Part shown: in pieces, positions 42,033 through 49,822 of the stretch
Layout: each line of letters opens with the position of its first letter
How positions within the stretch are numbered: position 1 is the first letter of the stretch
Assembly (NCBI GenBank): GCA_963805525.1
Contig: CAWDUT010000005.1
Coordinates: 62,001-126,000, forward strand
Direction of reading: 5' to 3'
Length of the DNA: 64,000 bases
Source of the DNA: DASQFQ01 sp963805525
GTDB taxonomy: Bacteria; Actinomycetota; Thermoleophilia; Solirubrobacterales; Solirubrobacteraceae
Position numbers and translations under genes: made by a program
The notes under the pieces: model-generated
Databases searched by the model: none
The model's input: only the letters and a program-made list of their open reading frames with translations
What the model was told of the DNA's origin: nothing

Positions 42033-42798
42033 GCGGCACCGTCGCCTCGCCCTTCATCCAGTAGTCGGCGGCGGTCCCGGATTGCAGCTCGACGAGCGCG
42101 GCGTGGACGCAGTTCGTCTCGCGCGCGTCATCGTCTGGCCACTTCTTGTAGAGCCCGGGATAGACCGGGTGCCACTCGTAGCGGTCCTGGAACCAGCCGG
42201 TGATCGTCTTGGCGTCGAAGTCGACCTCGATGTCGAGCCGGTCGATGGCGCCGAACGCGAAGCGGAGGTCCTGGTCGACGTAGTCGCTCTGCTCGACCTT
42301 GAAGTCCGTCGCCCACTTCCCCGTGGTCGGCCACGGCGACGGCATCCGCGTCTCGATCATCGCCTGGACACCACGATCGCTGCGCAGCATCTTCTCGATG
42401 TTGGCGTTCTCGACGAGGTCCGCGCCCTTGCCCTTGGTGAGGTACCAGTCGAGGTGCTCCTTCGCGATCGGCTTGTCGTCGAACTTCGCCCAGATCGCCA
42501 GGTCGACCACCGTCTGCGGCGCCGAGTTCGCGCACACGCGGTTCTCGAAGAAGCCGCTGTTGGGGTTCGTCTGCACGTCGGCCCACTTGCCGCTCGGCGT
42601 GTGGTCGTGCTTGGAGCCCGGCGTGTAGGCGACGCGCTGGAGCAGCGCGCCGACGCCGCGGTTGCCGATCGCGCGCTGGAGCGCGAGCACGCCGCCCGGC
42701 GAGAACGGTGCCGCGGTCGCGCGACTGACCGCCGCCTCGGGCGCGTCCTTGGCCTCAGCCCTCTCGGTGGCGAAAGTCCCGATGGCCCATGCTCCCAC
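41980..42798 (-). CDS. second LQRxxGNRG-motif protein, putative secreted effector
   Basis: 272 residues. The motif LQRAIGNRGV at 40-49 is followed by ALLQR, as in the protein at 22141. The remaining 215 residues are a distinct domain with KADLVENANIEKML-like helices and an aromatic block FQDRYEWHPVYPGLYKK, then NCVHAALVELQSGTAADYWM and a lysine-rich end. I do not recognise an enzyme; conserved-looking W, H and C residues are compatible with a toxin fold. No Sec signal. An L,D-transpeptidase gene begins the next minus-strand block upstream. Confidence 0.55.
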   Translation of the reverse strand: MGAWAIGTFATERAEAKDAPEAAVSRATAAPFSPGGVLALQRAIGNRGVGALLQRVAYTPGSKHDHTPSGKWADVQTNPNSGFFENRVCANSAPQTVVDLAIWAKFDDKPIAKEHLDWYLTKGKGADLVENANIEKMLRSDRGVQAMIETRMPSPWPTTGKWATDFKVEQSDYVDQDLRFAFGAIDRLDIEVDFDAKTITGWFQDRYEWHPVYPGLYKKWPDDDARETNCVHAALVELQSGTAADYWMKGEATVPLSVLSAGAAKKKSGGWF

Positions 42799-42814
42799 GG
42801 GCCGGAGGGTTGGT

Positions 42815-43783
42815 CTACTTGATCAGCACCGGGGAGCCGACCGGCACCCGCGGGAACAGGTCGACCACGTCGGACACGTGCATGCGGATGCAGCCGTGCG
42901 AGGCGCGGCTGCCGATCGACCAGTCCTCGCCTGTGCCGTGGATGCCGACGCCGTTGACGATCCCCATCCAGCGCGCCTTCAGCGGGTTGGAGGCGCTGCC
43001 GCCGGGCGTCGTGGAGCCGGCGAACTCCCCGGCCCACGGCGAGTTCGGCGCCGTCCAGGCCGGGTTGACCTGCTTGTTCGTGATCGAGTAGAGGCCGGTC
43101 GGGGTCGGGTAGGCGGGCTGGCCGACGGCGACGCCGTAGCTCTTGACGAACTTGAGCCGCTTGAAGAGACGGAGCTTGAAGTGCGCGCGGTCGATGGTGA
43201 CGACGGCCGGGTAGCGGCGCGCGAGGTTGCGGGTGGTGACCTTCGCCTTGACGACCTTGCGCTTCGGCTTGATGACGCGCGAGGACGCGGGATCCGGGTT
43301 GGCGATCGCCGCCTCGACGGTCCCGCGCAGCGCCTTCGCGTCGAGGCTGCGGCCGCTGTGCGAGGCCCGCTTGATCATGTGCCGCAGCGTGATCCGGACG
43401 GTCGCGTTGCGCGGCGCGCGGTAGGCGGCCGCGGCGATCCGGTCGGTCAGCTTCTGCACGACCTTGTGGTCCCAGCTGAGGGCGAGCGCGACGTCCTTGC
43501 GCGGCGCGCGCAGGGCGCGGCGGGCGGTCAGCGGCGCGTCGAACTTGAGCTTCGCCTGGGTCATCGTGAGGCCGTAGCGGTGCCCCGCGACATGGACCGA
43601 GAGCGGCCGGCCGAGCGAGGCGTTGTAGCTCCCCTGGAGCTTCACGATCGCCTCGTTGACGGTGAGGCCGCCGACGTCGAGGTGGCCGGCCTTGGTGCCG
43701 GCCGCGATCCGCTGCTCCTGAGCGGCGGCGGGTGCGGCGAGGGCGAGGAGGAGGAGCGCGGTAAGGGCGATGAGACGAGGCAT
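42815..43783 (-). CDS. L,D-transpeptidase (YkuD) with peptidoglycan-binding-like N-terminus
   Basis: 322 residues. Signal peptide ending PAAAQ (about 22); an N-terminal region with LTVNEAIVKLQGSY (PG_binding_4/VanW-associated type); and a C-terminal YkuD catalytic domain with VVTIDRAHFKLRLF, YPTPTGLYSITNK, GIHGTGEDWSIG and the active-site SHGCIRM with its cysteine. It makes 3-3 cross-links in peptidoglycan outside the membrane. ATG 43783 was chosen because the signal peptide starts there. Confidence 0.93.
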   Translation of the reverse strand: MPRLIALTALLLLALAAPAAAQEQRIAAGTKAGHLDVGGLTVNEAIVKLQGSYNASLGRPLSVHVAGHRYGLTMTQAKLKFDAPLTARRALRAPRKDVALALSWDHKVVQKLTDRIAAAAYRAPRNATVRITLRHMIKRASHSGRSLDAKALRGTVEAAIANPDPASSRVIKPKRKVVKAKVTTRNLARRYPAVVTIDRAHFKLRLFKRLKFVKSYGVAVGQPAYPTPTGLYSITNKQVNPAWTAPNSPWAGEFAGSTTPGGSASNPLKARWMGIVNGVGIHGTGEDWSIGSRASHGCIRMHVSDVVDLFPRVPVGSPVLIK

Positions 43784-43803
43784 GGGCGGCTGAGGGTAGC
43801 CGC

Positions 43804-44901
43804 TCAAGCCGCGCCCGCCCGCGGCTTCGGGCGCCTTGCACGACGCGTTGCAGGCTTGTCCAGGAACGCGTCGAGCAGCTTCCAGGTCGTCCCCGCCGCA
43901 GCGCGCCCGGTCAGCACGCCGAGGTGGCCGCCGGGCGCGGTGGCGAGCTCGACCTTGCCGTGCGGGAGCAGCGCCTCGACGTGGTGGCAGGCCGGCACCG
44001 GCGCGATCCCGTCGCCGCGGCCCGCGACCGCCAGGACCGGCAGCTTCACGTCCGCGAGGTCGAGCGTCCGGTCCTCGAGCGCGAGCCGGCCGTCGGCGAG
44101 GTCGTTGGTGCGGAAGAAGCGGTGGTACAGCTGACCGAACGTGCGCCCGGGGTAGGCGTGCATGCGGTCCATGAACGCGTCGACCGCCTCGATCTGGGCC
44201 AGCAGTTCGCGGTCGTGCAGGTTGGAGAGCACGGTCCACGGCTTCATCAGGTACTTGTCGATGCCGGCGAGCTGGTAGCCGCGCTTGACCAGCGGCGCCG
44301 GCGCGCCGCCCAGCAGCCGGTAGAGCTGCGAGATGCCCCAGCCCTGCGTGATCGCCGCGATCGGCCGCAGCGGCGCGACCAGCGGCACCTTCGAGAAGTC
44401 GAACGGGCTGGCGACCAGCGCGACGCGGCCGACCGGCAGCGACGGGTCGGCGGCGAGCGCGAGCAGCGAGAGGATGCCGCCCAGGCACCAGCCGACGAGC
44501 TGGACGGGGCGGCCGCCGGCGTCCTTACTCGCCGCGCGAATCGCCTTGGGCACGACCTCCTCGATCCAGTGCTCGAGCCCGAGCGCGCGGTCGGCGTACT
44601 CGATCTCGCCGTAGTCGACGAGGTAGGTCGGGCGCCCCGCCCGCAGCAGGTGCTCGGCCACCGAGCAGCCGCGCCGCAGGTCGAAGCAGATCGCGGGCGC
44701 GGCGAGCGGCGGCACCAACAGCACGGGCTGGCGGCGCCGGCGCGTGCCCTCGAGCGGGTGGTAGCGCCGGACGGTGCGCTGCGGGCCCTGGTCGATCACC
44801 GTCGACGGCATGCGGCGCAGATCGGCGAGGCCGTCGCCGAGCGTGCCGTCGTAGAGGTTGGCGGCCGCCTCCGCCAGGGCGGTGGGGGTGAGCGGGATCA
44901 C
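43804..44901 (-). CDS. PHA-synthase-like alpha/beta hydrolase (class III PhaC type)
   Basis: 365 residues. The nucleophile elbow is GWCLGG with cysteine, as in polyhydroxyalkanoate synthases rather than lipases (GxSxG). The aspartate lies in AGRGDGIAPV and the histidine in PGGHLGVLTG. VLLVPPLAAPAICFDLRRGCSVAEHLL matches the PhaC N-terminal core. It could polymerise 3-hydroxyacyl-CoA, or be a PhaC-like acyltransferase of other use. GTG 44901 overlaps the upstream hydrolase stop (GTGA). Confidence 0.85.
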   Translation of the reverse strand: MIPLTPTALAEAAANLYDGTLGDGLADLRRMPSTVIDQGPQRTVRRYHPLEGTRRRRQPVLLVPPLAAPAICFDLRRGCSVAEHLLRAGRPTYLVDYGEIEYADRALGLEHWIEEVVPKAIRAASKDAGGRPVQLVGWCLGGILSLLALAADPSLPVGRVALVASPFDFSKVPLVAPLRPIAAITQGWGISQLYRLLGGAPAPLVKRGYQLAGIDKYLMKPWTVLSNLHDRELLAQIEAVDAFMDRMHAYPGRTFGQLYHRFFRTNDLADGRLALEDRTLDLADVKLPVLAVAGRGDGIAPVPACHHVEALLPHGKVELATAPGGHLGVLTGRAAAGTTWKLLDAFLDKPATRRARRPKPRAGAA

Positions 44902-45743
44902 GCGCGCACGGCGGCGGGGAACGGGAGCAGCAGCTCGAGCAGGCGCTCGGTCGCCTCGAGCTGGGGGCAGTGGCCGACGCCCTCGAGCAGCTCGAGGTGC
45001 GTATGGGGGAGCGCCTCGAGGAGGATCTGCGCGCCGGTGTGCGGGACCATCCGGTCGCGCGTGCCCCAGATCAGCAGCACCGGGCAGCGCACGAGCTCGT
45101 GGCGGAACGGCGAGGTCTGCAGCTCCGGCAGCAGCCGGCGGCCGGAGGCGAGCAGAGCGGCGACGCGCTCGCGGCTGGCGTGGTGGCTGGCGAAGGCGGC
45201 GACGACCGCCGCCTCGGCCGAGCGCGGCCGCGCGAACACGAGCTGGCGGTAGATCTCGCCGACGGTCGCGCGCAGCACCGGCGGCGCGATCGGCAGCGGC
45301 AGCCCGAGCAGCCGCCGCACGAGCGGGTCGCGCTCGATCACGTCGAACCAGCGCGGCATCTGCAGCCCGGCGGGCGCGACCGGCACGACGCCGGCCAGCG
45401 GCAGGTCCTCGTGCTCGGCGAGCCGCAGCGCGGTCACGCCGCCCAGCGAGTTGCCCACCACCACGACGTCCTCGCCCATCTCGCGCACGACCTCCATGGC
45501 GAAGGCGTCGAGCTGCGGCAGCATCGCGTCGCTCCCCAGGCGCGACGCGGTCCCGAACCCCGGGAGGTCGACCGCGATCGCGCGGCGGTCGCGCGCGCCG
45601 AGCTCGGCCAGCAGCGGGCGCCACGTGTCGGCCGAGTCAGCCCAGCCGTGCAGCAGCACGAGTCCCGGCCCGTCGCCCTCCAGCTCCAGCACGCGCGTGT
45701 CGAACCCCGCGAACTCCATGCGGTGCTCGAACAGCGGTTGCAC
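44898..45743 (-). CDS. alpha/beta hydrolase
   Basis: 281 residues: VLLHGWADSADTW (oxyanion HG), VVVVGNSLGGVTALRL (nucleophile serine, GNSLG), LLIWGTRDRMVPH (aspartate) and LEGVGHCPQLEAT (histidine). The order matches esterase/haloperoxidase-like enzymes. Starts at GTG 45743; ATG 45720 (MEFAGFDTRV) is possible. Translationally coupled to the PHA-synthase-like gene, which suggests both act on polyester or acyl-thioester chemistry (inference). Confidence 0.87.
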   Translation of the reverse strand: MQPLFEHRMEFAGFDTRVLELEGDGPGLVLLHGWADSADTWRPLLAELGARDRRAIAVDLPGFGTASRLGSDAMLPQLDAFAMEVVREMGEDVVVVGNSLGGVTALRLAEHEDLPLAGVVPVAPAGLQMPRWFDVIERDPLVRRLLGLPLPIAPPVLRATVGEIYRQLVFARPRSAEAAVVAAFASHHASRERVAALLASGRRLLPELQTSPFRHELVRCPVLLIWGTRDRMVPHTGAQILLEALPHTHLELLEGVGHCPQLEATERLLELLLPFPAAVRA

Positions 45744-45749
45744 GCTGAA

Positions 45750-47249
45750 CTACGCGCCGTGCTGGACGAAGTCGCTCGGGCGCGTGAGCACCGCGGCGAG
45801 GATCGCGCCGGCGAACGCGACGATCGCGGCGACGAGCAGGATGTCGTTGAGGCCGTCGACGAACGACTGCTCGGCGAGCCTGGTCAGCGCGGCGTTGTGG
45901 AGCGCGCGGAAGCCGCCGAAGCTGACGAAGTCGGCCGCGTCGCTGCCGCTGACACCGCGCGGCAGCCGCCCGGCGGCGCCCTCGAGCAGGTTCTGGGCCA
46001 CGACGTGCTGGAAGATCGCGCCGAGCCCGGCGATGCCGGTGGCGATACCGACCTGCCGGAACGTCGAGTTGATGCCGGAGGCCATGCCCGCGCGCTGCGG
46101 CTCGACCACGCCGACCGCGGCCGTCGCGAGCGCCGGGTTCACGAGCCCGATGCCGGCGCCTGCGATGAGGAAGCCTGCCAGGAGCGCGGTCCAGTCGTCG
46201 CCCGGCTGGAGCCCGCGCATCAGCAGCAGCCCGATCCCCACGCACGCGAGCCCGCCTCCCATGAACCAGCGGATGCCGACCTTCTCCGCGAACTTTCCGG
46301 AGATCGGCGCCACGATGAAGGACAGCAGCGTCACGGGCAGGAAGCGCAGGCCTGACTCGAGCGGCGTGTAGCCGAGGATGTTCTGGATGTAGAGCGTCAG
46401 GTACAGGAACATCGAGAACATCGACGCCGACAGCGCGAAGGCGGCGATCGAGGCGCCGTCGAAGGCGGGCTTGCGGAACAGCGTGAGGTCGAGCATCGGG
46501 TGGTCGCTGCTGCGCTCGACCAACACGAAGGCGATGAACAGCACCGCCGCGGCGGCGAGGCAGAGGAGGATCAGCGAGCTGCCCCAGCCCTCCGGGTTGC
46601 CGCGGATGAGGGCGAAGATCAGCGCGAACAGCGCGCCGGAGAACGTCACGAGCCCCGGCCAGTCGATGCGCGCGCCGCTCGGGGCGTGCGACTCCTCGAC
46701 CTGGCTCAGCGCCAGCGCGATCGCCAGGATCCCGACCGGCAGGTTGACGAGGAAGATCGCCTCCCAGCCGATGCCGTCGGTCAGCACGCCGCCGACGAGC
46801 GGCCCGACCGCCACCGAGGCGCCGGTGACCGCGCCCCAGACGCCGAACGCGGTGCCGCGGTCGCGGCCCTGGTAGGCGGAGGCGAGCAGGGCCAGCGCGG
46901 TCGAGAACATGAACGCCCCGCCGATCCCCTGCAACGCGCGCGAGAAGTTGAGGACGTTCGGCGTCCCGGCCAGCGCGCACAGCAGCGAGGCGACCGTGAA
47001 GATCGCGATCCCGATCACGAAGATCAGCCGCCGGCCCATGATGTCCGCCAGCGAGCCGCCGGTCAGCAGCAGCGCCGCCAGCGTCAGCGCGTAGGCGTCG
47101 ATCACCCACTGCAGGTCGGCGAAGTTCGCGTGCAGGTCACGCTCGATCGCCGGCAGCGCGACATTCACGATCGTGATGTCGAGCAGCAGCATGAACGTGG
47201 CGATGCTGACCACGACGAGCGTCCACCACTTGCGATTCACGACTCCCAC
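45750..47249 (-). CDS. MFS multidrug exporter, DHA2 type
   Basis: 499 residues with 14 predicted segments: LDITIVNVALPAI in TM1, GGSLADIMGRRLIF (motif A) and AVGPLVGGVLTD (motif C). Closest in style to EmrB/QacA pumps. It ends 6 bp upstream of the hydrolase start and may be transcribed with it. Divergent from the EcsC gene 36 bp away. Confidence 0.9.
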   Translation of the reverse strand: MGVVNRKWWTLVVVSIATFMLLLDITIVNVALPAIERDLHANFADLQWVIDAYALTLAALLLTGGSLADIMGRRLIFVIGIAIFTVASLLCALAGTPNVLNFSRALQGIGGAFMFSTALALLASAYQGRDRGTAFGVWGAVTGASVAVGPLVGGVLTDGIGWEAIFLVNLPVGILAIALALSQVEESHAPSGARIDWPGLVTFSGALFALIFALIRGNPEGWGSSLILLCLAAAAVLFIAFVLVERSSDHPMLDLTLFRKPAFDGASIAAFALSASMFSMFLYLTLYIQNILGYTPLESGLRFLPVTLLSFIVAPISGKFAEKVGIRWFMGGGLACVGIGLLLMRGLQPGDDWTALLAGFLIAGAGIGLVNPALATAAVGVVEPQRAGMASGINSTFRQVGIATGIAGLGAIFQHVVAQNLLEGAAGRLPRGVSGSDAADFVSFGGFRALHNAALTRLAEQSFVDGLNDILLVAAIVAFAGAILAAVLTRPSDFVQHGA

Positions 47250-47285
47250 GGTACGAGAGAGGGTGGCTGGGTAGATTCAAGAGGC

Positions 47286-47939
47286 ATGCCGCGGCTCCCC
47301 GAGCTCGAGCGGGAAGACACCCGGCAGCGCCAGCTGCCCCCCTCGTTGTGGGAGCGCTTGCGCGCCGATCCCGCCCGCGCGCCCGAGTACATCGCGCTCG
47401 CCGCGGCGGAGCGCCACGCCCCGGCCGCGGCCGCCTGGGTCGAGGAGCGCAAGCGGATGTACGCGCACTCGCCGGCCGACCTCGCGCAGATGGCGAAGCG
47501 CAAGCACGCCGCGCAGGCGCGCTTCGGCGGGGCCGCGACCGGGATCGGCGGCATCGTCACGGCGATCCCGGACCTCGCCGCCGCGGCCTGGATCCAGTCG
47601 CGCCTGGTCTTCTTCGTCGCCGCCGCCTACGGCTACGACCCCTACGACCCGATGCGCCCAGCCGAGCTGCTGGTCATCCGCGGGCTCTACCCCGATCCGC
47701 AGACCGCGCGCCGCGCGCTCGACGGCGTCGGCACCATGGTCGTCGCGGCCTACGTGGGCTCGACCCTGGAGCGCGACGAGGCGCTCGCCTCGAGGCTGGC
47801 CCGGTTCGTGGGCCGCCGCCTCACGCGGCGCATCGCGGGCCGCATGATCCCGTTCGCGGCGATCGCCTTCAACGCGATCGGCAACGAGCGCGAGACGCGC
47901 GCGCTGGCGGACAAGGCGATCAAGTACTACGGGGGTTGA
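47286..47939 (+). CDS. EcsC family protein
   Basis: 217 residues from ATG 47286. The region 60-210 contains AQMAKRKHAAQARFGGAA, ATAIPDLAAAAWIQSRLVFF-like helices, and ETRALADKAIKYYG, the pattern of EcsC-type membrane-associated proteins (named for the Bacillus ecs locus, role unclear). A basic N-terminal part precedes it. It is the only plus-strand gene between two minus-strand blocks. Confidence 0.8.
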   Translation: MPRLPELEREDTRQRQLPPSLWERLRADPARAPEYIALAAAERHAPAAAAWVEERKRMYAHSPADLAQMAKRKHAAQARFGGAATGIGGIVTAIPDLAAAAWIQSRLVFFVAAAYGYDPYDPMRPAELLVIRGLYPDPQTARRALDGVGTMVVAAYVGSTLERDEALASRLARFVGRRLTRRIAGRMIPFAAIAFNAIGNERETRALADKAIKYYGG

Positions 47940-48142
47940 ATCGGGCGTCCGCGGTGAGCGAGGCGAACTTCAACTGCGGGCATTGAGGAGGCGGGTCCCA
48001 ACGCACCGGCTTCAAAGTTGTCAACTTTGGGGCGCTATACGTCCCAAACTTTGCGACTTATTCCTTGAGCAATCGCTCGCGGCCACTTGAGCGCCGCGGC
48101 GGCTCGAACCCGGCTTCCCTACCCAGCCGCCGTTGACTTTCG
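47940..48142. other. convergent intergenic region with CAAAGTTG palindrome
   Basis: CAAAGTTG-T-CAACTTTG at 48013-48029 is a perfect inverted repeat, and CAAACTTTG recurs at 48045-48053. The region is unusually AT-rich for this window. It separates two convergent genes, so the repeat is most likely a bidirectional terminator, although it is not GC-rich. Confidence 0.4.
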
Positions 48143-48742
48143 TCAGACCGGCACCTCGGCCCCATTGACCGCCGCCGACTCCGGCGACACGAGCCACACC
48201 ACGACCTCGGCGATCCGCTCCGGGGGGACCAACCGATCCCACGCCGACTCCGGCATCGACTCGCGGTTCGCCGGCGTGTCGATCAGCGAGGGCAGGAGCA
48301 CGTTGCAGCGCACGCCCTCCTTGGCGATCGCCTTGGCCAGCGCGATCACGCCCGCCTTCGACGCCGCGTAGCCGGCCGAGCCGGCGAATGGCGCGTGGGC
48401 GGTCGCCGAGGAGGTGCAGACGATCGCGCCGTCGTCCGCCAGCAGCGGGATCGCGGCGTGGCAGACGTTGTAGGTCGTGCGCAGGTTGAGCCGCAGGCTC
48501 GCCTCGAACGTCTCCACCGGCGTCTCCCCCACCGGCTCGCCGGCCGCGAAGCCGCCCGCCAGGTTGACCACCGCGTGCAGCGGCCCAGCCGCCTCGAGCG
48601 CCCGACGCACCGCTTCCGGGTCGTTCAGGTCGAGCTCGGCGCGCCGCGGCGCCGTGACGTTCCAGCCGGCTGTCAGGAAGCGCTCGACCACCGCGACCCC
48701 CAGTCCACCGCCGCCCCCGGTGATGAACGCGCTACGCGTCAT
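48143..48742 (-). CDS. short-chain dehydrogenase
   Basis: 199-residue SDR: FITGGGGGLGVAVVERF, VNLAGGFAAGE (NAG variant), VCTSSATAHAPF (catalytic serine), YAASKAGVIAL (YxxxK) and LLPSLIDTPANR. Shorter than most family members because the region after strand 7 is trimmed, but all catalytic residues are present. ATG 48742 fits the family start; five more codons lie upstream. Divergent from the YhaM-like gene. Confidence 0.88.
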   Translation of the reverse strand: MTRSAFITGGGGGLGVAVVERFLTAGWNVTAPRRAELDLNDPEAVRRALEAAGPLHAVVNLAGGFAAGEPVGETPVETFEASLRLNLRTTYNVCHAAIPLLADDGAIVCTSSATAHAPFAGSAGYAASKAGVIALAKAIAKEGVRCNVLLPSLIDTPANRESMPESAWDRLVPPERIAEVVVWLVSPESAAVNGAEVPV

Positions 48743-48774
48743 CCGCCGATCGCCCATCTAGCGTTTCCCCAGCA

Positions 48775-49731
48775 ATGCTCGTCAAACAGCTCACCGACGG
48801 ACAGGATGTCGATCTCGTCCTCCTCGTGCGTGATCGCGAGGTTCGCACGAAGCGCGAGGGCGGCGAGTACCTGAAGCTCGGGCTGGCCGATCGCACCGGC
48901 TCGGTGTCGGCGCTGATCACGGACGACGTGCCCGCGGTGCTCGAGGTCTGCCAGGCCGGCGCCGCGATCCGCGTGCAGGGCTGTTACAGCGTGCATTCGC
49001 GCTACGGGCCGCAGCTCGCCGTGCGCCGCCTGCGCGCCGCGGATCCGGAGGAGGTCGACCTGGACCGCCTGTGCGACGGGCCGCCGCGCTCGGCCACGCA
49101 GATGGAGGCCGACCTGCGGGAGATCCTCGGCACCGTCCACAACCCGCACCTGCGCGCGCTGCTCGACGCGATCTTCGGCCCGCACACGCGCACGTGGGAG
49201 CTGTTCCGCGCCGCCCCCGCCGCGAAGCGCTACCACCAGGCCTACCGCCATGGCCTGCTGGAGCACAGCCTGTCGGTGGCGCAGTCGGTGTCGGCCATCT
49301 CGGCGAACTTCCCGGGCATCGACCGTGAAGTCGCGGTCACCGGCGCGTTGTTACACGACATCGGCAAGCTCGACGCCTACGCGTCGGACGGCGCGGCGAT
49401 CGACCTGACCGACCTCGGCAAGCTGCAGGGCGAGATCCCGCTCGGCTACTACCGGATCCGGCGCCTGATCGAGGAGCTGCCGGAGTTCCCCGAGCCGCTC
49501 GCCGCCGCGGTGCTGCACATCATCCTCAGCCACCACGGCACGCTCGAGCACGGCTCGCCCGTGGTCCCGTGCACGCGCGAGGCCACGCTCGTCCACATGA
49601 TCGACAACCTCGGCGGCAAGCTCGGCTCGTTCGACCGGCTCGAGAAGGAGCTGCCGCAGGGCAGCCGCTGGTCGGCGTTCGACCGCGCGCTGGGCGGCGG
49701 CGCCTACTTCGCCGATCGCCAAGCGGCGTAA
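48775..49731 (+). CDS. YhaM-like 3'-5' exoribonuclease (OB-fold plus HD domain)
   Basis: 318 residues. The N-terminal OB-type nucleic-acid-binding part (LVRDREVRTKREGGEYLKLGL, IRVQGCYSVHSRYG) is followed by an HD phosphohydrolase domain with HGLLEHSLSV, LLHDIGK (HD pair), LSHHGTLEHG and VHMIDNLGGK. This is the layout of YhaM-family exonucleases that trim RNA or DNA 3' ends. ATG 48775 begins with MLVKQLTDGQDV, the family-like opening. Confidence 0.88.
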   Translation: MLVKQLTDGQDVDLVLLVRDREVRTKREGGEYLKLGLADRTGSVSALITDDVPAVLEVCQAGAAIRVQGCYSVHSRYGPQLAVRRLRAADPEEVDLDRLCDGPPRSATQMEADLREILGTVHNPHLRALLDAIFGPHTRTWELFRAAPAAKRYHQAYRHGLLEHSLSVAQSVSAISANFPGIDREVAVTGALLHDIGKLDAYASDGAAIDLTDLGKLQGEIPLGYYRIRRLIEELPEFPEPLAAAVLHIILSHHGTLEHGSPVVPCTREATLVHMIDNLGGKLGSFDRLEKELPQGSRWSAFDRALGGGAYFADRQAA

Positions 49732-49768
49732 GCGTCACGCGGCGCGGAAAATCCGCAAATTCGTTCCC

Positions 49769-49786
49769 GCCGAACGGCCGTTCGGC
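49769..49786. promoter_or_regulatory. 18-bp perfect palindrome upstream of the fused PafBC gene
   Basis: GCCGAACGGCCGTTCGGC reads identically on both strands. It is flanked by a longer ATCCGC (49751) / GCGGAT (49787) pair. TTACTACAGT at 49805-49814 could be the -10 region of the promoter. The site may bind the gene product itself or a separate repressor. Confidence 0.6.
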
Positions 49787-49822
49787 GCGGATTATGTCCC
49801 CGCCTTACTACAGTCGGGGGCC

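Noticed and set aside
48087..48130. T-arm-like GGGTTCGAGCC sequence on the minus strand
   Set aside because: The stem does not pair (GCCGG against CCGCC) and no acceptor or D arm is present.
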